This document shows, one piece after another, positions 56,571-64,000 of a stretch of 64,000 bases of DNA (position 1 is the first letter of the stretch; every line of letters begins with the position of its first letter). This stretch comes from Elmis aenea (Eukaryota; Arthropoda; Insecta; Coleoptera; Elmidae): positions 47,901,494-47,965,493 of the forward strand of contig OX393577.1 in the NCBI GenBank assembly GCA_947652605.1, given 5' to 3'. The notes under the pieces are model-generated. The model searched no databases, was not told the DNA's origin, and saw only the letters and a program-made list of their open reading frames with translations. Position numbers and translations under genes: made by a program.

Positions 56571-58079
56571 AAGGGTGGTGCTTTTTTCGATGCTCACCAT
56601 TGCTATCTTGGAAACGGTAAAAGATACGTCGGTTAAATTAGAGAAAAGTTGCACATTTTGATGGCAATTAAGAATCTGAAAAGAAATCCTGGATATTTTG
56701 ATCTGTTTTTGATTTATTACAAAAAAACTGTAAAATGTGATTTTAGAAAAATATTATTATCTTCCCTACCATTGTCGCTATTTCATTTAAACTTGGTAAC
56801 TTTATGTTTTTGACCGTCCTGGGTTTGATGACGTCAACAGAAATTTTCTAAGCCTTCTAGATTTCAAGTTGCGATAGTCAACTTTTTTATTTCTTATAGC
56901 CGCCATATTGGATTTTTACACCATCAGACAGACAAAAAAATTAGCTTTTCAGATTGGTAACCAACATACCATTTTTCTTTCAAAAAACTTGTTGAAATTT
57001 GAAAATTTGTATAAATAATCTGTAAAATCACGAATGTTCTGAAAAACAATTGAAATTATAATATAAATAAAAGTGACACAACATTTTATAGGTCTCATAA
57101 AATAACGAAATATCAATAAATTTAAAACCAGATAAATAATTATTTAAGTTGTTTAAAGTGCGTGCCGTTATGTATGATGTAATGGTTAGTCCTCAAATTC
57201 ATTTCGTCCACTGCCTTTAGGATAGTTTGTCTCGAAATAGAGTCGAAAGCATTTTTGATTTTACGGCGAAGAAGTTCAATATTTTCTGTTAGGGTTGCAT
57301 AAACAACATCAATGTAAAAGTAACTATAGGCGTTGAAACATGGCGATCGCGGAGGCCAATGAACAGGACCGAACGTACCAAGTCATGAATTTTGAAAGCG
57401 TACATCTAAATTAATATCCTTTTACAATGCGGGCGTTGTGAGGACCAGCTCCTTCTTGCTGAAACTACTTATGATTTTGAATTGTTAATAATGGCAATTC
57501 GCTTAACATATCTTCTAATATGTTTCCAACAATCTTAATATCGTTATCATTAGACCAATAAAATGTTCTGTAGCTTTTATTTATATCATAGTTTCAATTG
57601 TTTTTCAGAGCATTCGCGATTTTATGAATTATTTACACAAATTTTAAAATTTCAACAAGTTTTTTGAAAGAAAAAAGGTATGTTGGTTACCAATCTGAAA
57701 AGCTAATTTTTTTGTCTGTCTGATGGTGTAAAAATCCAATATGGCGGCCATAAGAAATAAAAAAGTTGACTATCGCAACTTGAAATCTAGAAGGCTTAGA
57801 AAATTTCTGTTGATGTCATCAACCCCAGGACCGTCAAAAACATACAGTTACCAAGTTTACATGAAATAGCGTCAATGGTAGGGAAGATAATAATATTTTT
57901 CTAAAATCACACTTTTCAGTTTTTTTGTAATAAATCAAAAACGAATCAAAATATCCAGGATTTCTTTTCAGATTCTTAATCGCCATAAAAATGTGAAACT
58001 TTTCTCTAATTTAACCGACCTTGTATCTCTTACCGTTTCCAAGACAGCAATGGTGAGCATCGAAAAAAGCACCACCCTG
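56571..58079. mobile_element. Palindromic mariner-like element with relic transposase
   Basis: Left terminus AAGGGTGGTGCTTTTTTCGAT, right terminus ATCGAAAAAAGCACCACCCTG, followed by TA. The arms run about 480 bases each; for example AAATCCTGGATATTTTGAT (56685 region) against its complement at about 57945, and CCGCCATATTGGATTTTTACACC against its complement near 57740. The middle (57130-57600) has a transposase relic, so the element looks like an arm-duplicated mariner-like element. Confidence 0.8.
57140..57480 (-). pseudogene. Mariner-superfamily transposase relic
   Basis: The minus strand reads QQEGAGPHNARIV, then with frame slips a W-x-G-T-F-G-P-V-H-W-P-P-R-S-P block (57322-57400) where the second catalytic Asp would stand (CFNAY in place of DL-x-x-x), and a C-terminal NAFDSISRQTILKAVDE. 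The N-terminal half is absent. The loss of the conserved Asp and frameshifts indicate an inactive remnant. Confidence 0.65.
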
Positions 58080-60865
58080 TATACATATGTGCAATAGAAA
58101 ATTTACTATGACATTTAAAAAAGTGCAATAAATCAATTAAAAAATACTCAGCTTTTGTTTGTTTGAGTTTATTATTTTATTAAATATTACTCCTATATAT
58201 TATGAATATGTAAACGTGTTCTTTAAAATTCGATCATCATAGGGTGCGAAGTCTAATAACGTTCACGTCCGATTTTTCTTAGTAACTTTTATACTAATTT
58301 AAAAAATAATTTTTTTACTTTTAAAACTTGGTTTACATGACGACAATAAACGTTGCCTATATCACAATATTTCATTTAAAATCAAAATATTTATTCCAGG
58401 TGCACTTTTTATTACTTTAATGCACAAACAATTCTTTCTAGTGCACACTACAAATAAATATTGCTCAATTTAATATTTCTTTCAATGCTAAATAATAATT
58501 ATTTTTATGAACAAGTTGTTCGCTTTAATGCACATACCTAATTAAATACTTCCCTCTTAAATCCTACTACTTAACAACAATAAGTATTCATAAAGACAAA
58601 AATTATTATTGTTTAAATACAACTTACTGCACATCAAACTTATTTTACTTACAGTGCCTCTCAAATTTGTGCTTTTAAAATTAAATTCTTGCCACAAGTT
58701 TTGTCATTTATGGGGTTCCAAATAGAAGTTAAAAAGCTTTTGTCCAACCCTAATCTAAAAATAATTTTCCAGCTCTGGTTTAGTCATTAACATTTAGTCA
58801 TTGACATGCTTTACTCATGTATTTTTCAAGTATTTTCCACTAGATAAAATCATCAAAAACGGAAATTTTGGAGCAAATACAAACAATTTAGAAGTAAATT
58901 AGTGCCATAAGAAATGTTCCAATATACAAAAAAATATTATGTCACATTTTGTTCAAATTGTTTGTTACTGTTGCAAATTGTAACTTAAAGCTAAAATTCT
59001 CCTCGTGCGACCAATAGGTGTAAAAGTGGCATAATTTTATTTACTGTCAATAAATTTGGTTCTTTATTAAAGTTCATCACTATTAATTGTACACAATATT
59101 TAAGTATTTGTATACGTGACAATCGTTTAAGCAACACTTGGATAACTTATATTTGTAATATCATATACACGTACGTGTAGTTGGTATGTAACCTAAATAC
59201 TGGGATATTTAATTTGCTTTTTGTGTAAAACAGACGCCGTACGCCTGATTGACTGTCACGATAAACTAGCTTTACTTGTTTTTATACGAAGTAGCTGAGA
59301 AGTATAGAAATTGTTTACGACCCAAACAAGTCGCATAAATACTACTTTTAAACGTGTTTGTCCTCACTATGTAATTACAAAAATTTGGTTCCATCATAAA
59401 ACCGAAACAGATTAACGTCAACAAACGTTATGTTAGTAAGATACACGAAGCTGTTAGGTTAAATGTTGGAAGACATAAGAAAGAAGTAAAAAATGTTTTA
59501 ACATTCTGCACGGCCAACACGTGCTCCCTTGTAAGTAAACTTCCTGTCTTAAAGTCATTAACGGGTTTTCCGTTTTGGTTTAAAGTGTATACCTAATGCA
59601 TGTACGCCACATTTGTGTGGCTGCTACCCGATAGACTTATATACTGCGTGATCCGTTACATTAACTATACTATACGATTTCAATAAATCGCTTCAATTAA
59701 ATGCTAGCTTACCAGTTAGAACCCATTGAAACTTGAAAGACTTTAAATTGCTTTCACAAACGCTCGACAGATTTTGTAGTCAAAACATTTAAAGGTTAGT
59801 TTAAAATCAAGCATTCCAACCAAATAACTATAATGAACTATATACATTTTGGTAGCGCGCACAAACTGTTGAACTCACGAGCAGGGAGTCGAGGCTCTTT
59901 GAAGAAGTCGGGAGTCGGAAAAACTGTCGACTCCCGACTCTTTGTTTCTGTGTTTATTAAGAATGAGAACTGAACGAAAACAAAAACAAAATAACGATAT
60001 TAACCGAATTTTTTTTATGGAACGGAAACTTGAACAACTTTTTTTAAATTCAAGAACGGAAACGAAATTGGAAATATTCAATAGATACCGATTTTGACCG
60101 TTTTTCCTTAGTGTTCTCTAGTAAAGCGCATTAGTGAAAGAAGTCCTGAGTCGGTCGAGAATCGGAGTCGGTTTAAAAAAATAGTGGGAATTTTTTTTCG
60201 TCTTACTTATTTCGGGAGAATATTTAACAACTCATGAGTTGTTAAATTTTCTGCAGACTCTCAATCACGGTTCATTAGGGAAGAGGGTTCAACTGTTACA
60301 AGCATTTCTTTATAAATTCGATCTATTTTATAATTGTGACTACATTACGCTGAAGGCCCCTTAATCGGTACTGCTCCAACTAATTTTTCAGTCAATTTTT
60401 ATGAATGTGTGGATCAAATTTAATGTAGGTAGTAGGTACCTTTATCTCAGCCACTAGTGGGAAGTTATAGGTAGAAACAATCGTGTTTGTGCTATTTCTG
60501 AAGTTTTCACGGTCATTTTTTTTTAGAAAACAAAACCTTTTTAAATATTAATATTGATGCCTGATGCCTCAAAACGTTCAACATTCTCATAAGAAGCACA
60601 ATAACGCATTTTTTACGTCGCTAGACGGATGATACGAATGTTAGTTCCATAGCAATTTTCGACTATGAGACACCCAGTTGTGTGGAGCAGTGAACGAATT
60701 TATATGCAGTGTAGTTGTACACTGATAAAGAATAGTTATAAAACCATTATGATACTCCGGTCATTAACAGCACATTAGTACGAAAAAACAAAACACTCTG
60801 TACAGTATAGTTGCCAATAATTTTAGGTTATTTAGTTAATAACCATTAACCACATACAGTAAGGT
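58080..60865. other. Intergenic or intronic, no gene seen
   Basis: AT-rich with few landmarks. 59870-60170 contains repeated GAGTCGGGAGTC-type motifs. No exon of the RhoGEF could be recognised on the minus strand. Confidence 0.4.
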
Positions 60866-61385
60866 GACCATTTTTTTCCCCGAACTTTCGGGGACACTAA
60901 GTTGGGGTTACAATAAAAAGGTCCTCAACTAACTTTCGTAAAATCTATTTTCCCGTTTTCTGTACACCACAAACAATAACTTTCAATTGTTTAATAAACA
61001 AAATTCAAATTAAAGAGCAGGAATTAAAACCCACGCATTTTTGCCATTACAAAAAAAGAGGATATGTCCAGGAGAAAGGACGTGTGGTAACCCGAAGTAC
61101 CTAACCTAACATAACCTAATCGGACTTGACACTTTAATTACCGGTGATGGCTGACAGCTACGTGCAAAACTCCTCCCCACTCCAATTTTCTTGGCCAATA
61201 AGCGGTTACACTGTTGCAGTGTTGCCAGACTAACAGATTTGCATAATTTGGCAACAGCGAAAGTACCATACATTCGATATTTTAAATGTGTATGGGAAAA
61301 TTATGAAAATCGGGGACAAGAATAATCCGGGACTTAAGTCTTGTTTCGGGGACTGTCCCCGAAAATCGGGGACGAATGGTCACCC
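60866..61385. mobile_element. Inverted-repeat element, GGTGACCATT ends
   Basis: AGGTGACCATTTTTTTCCCC at the left, CGAATGGTCACCCT at the right, with further inverted CCCCGAACTTTCGGGGAC / GGACTGTCCCCGAAAATCGG blocks. Target duplication not clear. Non-coding. Confidence 0.65.
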
Positions 61386-61392
61386 TAACATA

Positions 61393-62369
61393 CAGGGCCG
61401 GATATAAGGGTGTGTAGAGTGTGCACCGCACACGGCCCCGCGCCTAGACCGGTCCCGCGCTAACCGTTTAGGGTTTGCGGGGCTGTGTGCAAAAATAAAA
61501 AACAGGTTAGTGACTCGCCCTCATTCAAGAAATGCCTAGCGGGCGGGATCTGTACAGGGTGGTCCAAATTCGATTGGATTGCATGGGTATCTCTTAATGG
61601 TCAAGATAGAGAGGGTTAAATTACCAAAAATGTAGTTTTTTAGGACTAACTCAGAACGGTTTTCAATAATATTCTATAATTTCCGGATTTTTAGTTATTA
61701 AAGAAAAACCGTTTTTTTGTTATATTTATAATGTGTCATATCTCCCTTATTGTTTTAAATATCGAAAAAGTTTATACAGACCATTATATTTTTATGTAAA
61801 TTTTGATAGAACAAAAAAAAAAAAAAAACGCTCGCCGTTAAAAACTTATGACACAAACTCGCATTTTTTTAAAATGAAAACTAAAGCTGGCTATGACCTA
61901 TTTAAATTCCTTATTTTTTTCCCTTTCCAAATATATAAGGGTCGATGTATTTATTTTCAATAATACGCAAGTTACAAAGGTTTTTAATTTTTTTTAAAGA
62001 TGAGAAACCAAAAGTAGGCTGTGAAAACGAAAAAAAAAACAAGAAAAACCTAAAATGATAGATTGTATTTGAGAATTGTTTTGAGTTTGTCTCAAAAAGC
62101 TGCACATTTTTGGTAATTTAACCCTCTCTCTATCTTGCTTATTAAGCGAAATACCCATGTAATCCAATCGAATTTGGACCACCCTGTACATACGCACACG
62201 GTAGGCCGGCCTTACGCTAGGATCCCTAGGTATATCTGGGTATGGAAAAAATGAGGGCGAGGAGCTTTTTTTTTATAGGTCACCAGCCTAGTTTTTTAGG
62301 AACATTTTACTTTATTAACTCGGCGCTTTATCAAAATATCCGGCCCCGCAAACCCTAGGACCGGTTCTG
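61393..62369. mobile_element. hAT-like element hosting a nested palindrome
   Basis: CAGGGCCGGATATAAGGG at the left, CCCTAGGACCGGTTCTG at the right. Subterminal blocks are inverted (TTTAGGGTTTGCGGGGC against GGCCCCGCAAACCCTAGG). Flanks CTAACATA and ATCACATA agree at 6 of 8 positions. A palindromic element sits inside at 61555-62186. Confidence 0.6.
61555..62186. mobile_element. Palindromic element, CAGGGTGGTCC ends (nested)
   Basis: Left CAGGGTGGTCCAAATTCGAT, right ATCGAATTTGGACCACCCTG, with TA on each side. Arms match for most of their 300 bases (GGTTAAATTACCAAAAATG against its complement at about 62110). Non-coding; a half copy is at 6695-7115. Confidence 0.85.
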
Positions 62370-63439
62370 ATCACATATAACTTTTGTTTAAAACTGTTTT
62401 AAAAATTTCCCTACTTAGGGAGTTACCGAATAATTCGTCTTGGCTGGGACACTCTGTGTAATGCCACTTTAATTTTAAAAAAAAATCTCCTTAGTTTATC
62501 ACGTTCACCCTTCCATTAAAAAAAAATATTTTAAAGAAACTGTATTAAAAATTAGTTAAGTGATTGTTTTACCATATTTAAACGTATATAGACATATCGA
62601 ACCCACAAAGCCAATATCTTCAAATAAAAATGTTACGACTTAATTAAGCTAAATCTTTTGTCTTAAATTAAGACCTAATTATTTGTGCTGCGTTTCTATT
62701 TATGTTCCTCTACTAAAATGTTCCTATCTTCATAAATTAATTCATCAATATCAAGCGCGATAGATTAAAAAGAAGAAGAAAAAAAAAATGAGAACGTTTT
62801 CACATTGCATTCTATTGTCAAGTCTTATTGTTAGGTAGAGACATGCAACCAGACATACCTCAAATTACACAGACATATCACTCAATTTCCAAGAAAAAAT
62901 TTCCACACGCGCTTCAGTCGCATTAATCAATCTAAGGCGGATTTTCTACATTGTCAACTAAACCACAGGATGTGGTTAACAACACTTAAGTGACGAATTA
63001 GTATTTAACGTTAGTAATTAAAGATATAGATTTAAAAGCCAAATAAATACCACAAACTGACGGTCAAGAATGACTAACCTTATGTAACATTGTAAATGTG
63101 GAAAATTTTAAAAGGAAAAACTGTGGTAGCGACGCTACAATTAAGCAGGTGCAACAATTGCACATCAGCATAGGGCACAGTGCATGAGGCGTGTTGTTCA
63201 AACAATTACCAAGTTTTTATTAAGATTGCTGTGTTATAAAAGTTTATTACAAAGAAAATGACAAATAAAAGAGCCGCAAACAATAAGGAAAGCATTGAAT
63301 AATGTTTGTTCTTTGATTTAAACCATTTTTTTTCAAACAAAAATTGTTTGTTTGGTAAACACTAAACACAGAACATAAAATTACCATCTTTGTTATCCCA
63401 ATTTTGAATGTAATTTAAGAGAGATTAAAAGTTTACAAT
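62370..63439. other. No gene seen
   Basis: AT-rich, non-coding; no repeat boundaries recognised. Confidence 0.4.
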
Positions 63440-63448
63440 AATTAAAAG

Positions 63449-63889
63449 CAGGGCTCGAAACCAAAAAAAATTTTGGTTAACGGTTAACCGAAATCGAGAA
63501 CTTTATTTTTATAACGGTTTTTGTTGAAAAATCGGTTTTATTCGTAAAAAACCGGTTTAGAAAAAACCGGTTTTTAAAATTATTTAGATCAGGAATGCAA
63601 AGTATGAAAAGATATTATTTATTTATAATTTTATAATAAATGTACAATCAAAAGTTCAGTAATTACTTTTGGTAAACTAATCGCATTTACTACAGATTTT
63701 GTATTTTTCATCGTAATTTTTATTAAAAAAAATACGTTAAAAAAAACGGTTTTTTATTATTTTGGTTAAAGGTTACCGTTTTTTTTGCCTTTAAAAGTAA
63801 CGGTTTCGGTTAAAAATCACTTTTTCTGACAAAAAAATAACGGTTAACCGGTTTTTTAAACCGGTTTAAAAAACCGGTTTCATGCCCTG
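63449..63889. mobile_element. hAT-type element rich in AACCGGTT octamers
   Basis: CAGGGCTCGAAACC at the left, GGTTTCATGCCCTG at the right, flanked by a matching AATTAAAAG at 63440-63448 and 63890-63898 (8-9 bp duplication). The interior is full of AAACCGGTTT and GGTTAACC motifs; five exact AACCGGTT octamers begin at 63550, 63565, 63846, 63859 and 63872. Non-coding. Confidence 0.8.
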
Positions 63890-64000
63890 AATTAAAAGAA
63901 GTATCCTTAAATATACATTATTTCAAAAAAGCACTGCATACACGTACATACAGGGTTATAACTTTAACTGGAATAAATTCTGTAACTTGGGAATACAGTA
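63890..64000. other. Right window edge
   Basis: No gene. ATACAGGGTTATAACTTTAA near 63950 may be the left end of another CAGGGT-type element cut by the window edge. Confidence 0.35.

Noticed and set aside
59875..60081. 68-codon minus-strand ORF
   Set aside because: Its sequence comes from a GAGTC-rich repeat and has no protein-like domain.
55359..64000. Missing 5' DH exons of the RhoGEF
   Set aside because: I scanned minus-strand frames for DH N-terminal motifs and found none. They are presumably beyond the window.

Overview
This is a 64-kb AT-rich stretch of animal nuclear DNA, almost certainly from an insect and possibly a beetle (the order is an inference). Reasons: spliced genes with GT-AG introns, proteins that read like insect orthologues (seipin, PAPS synthetase, ALG14, HSD17B10/scully, a PLEKHG-type RhoGEF), a eukaryotic tRNA-Ala without encoded CCA, and a heavy load of mariner/Tc1, hAT-like and non-LTR elements. 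I found no prokaryotic features.

Layout. About 1-33.5 kb has no host coding exon that I can support apart from one tRNA-Ala gene (28204-28276) and a doubtful 96-codon ORF at the left edge. It is packed with mobile-element debris: a Tc1 relic between GCATC-rich ends, three copies of a roughly 650-780 bp interspersed repeat, a 1.16-kb palindromic element, a mariner pseudogene, a nested composite (17310-18932 inside 16745-19145), and a 5'-truncated LINE inserted into a palindromic element with a visible target duplication.

About 33.5-46 kb is a compact run of plus-strand genes: the last two exons of an immunoglobulin-domain protein, seipin (six exons, lipid-droplet assembly at the ER), PAPS synthetase (one uninterrupted 627-codon exon, sulfate activation), ALG14 (one exon, N-glycan precursor synthesis) and HSD17B10/scully (five exons, mitochondrial dehydrogenase and RNase P subunit). 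Apart from general ER and metabolic roles they do not form a pathway; the clustering looks like ordinary synteny.

About 49.1-55.4 kb on the minus strand holds the 3' five exons of a PLEKHG-like Rho guanine-nucleotide exchange factor, convergent with HSD17B10. Its 5' exons are not visible up to 64 kb and probably lie beyond the window. Its introns contain a palindromic element, two hAT-type MITEs and one mariner-type MITE. The rest, to 64 kb, is repeats, including a 1.5-kb palindrome with a transposase relic and an element carrying five copies of the octamer AACCGGTT.

I saw no convincing undescribed cellular system. The items most worth a second look are the TIR-bounded element encoding a D-x-C-x-GQNKN protein, the palindromic elements that keep transposase pieces, the intronic hairpin in the RhoGEF gene, the single-exon PAPS synthetase and the AACCGGTT-rich element.
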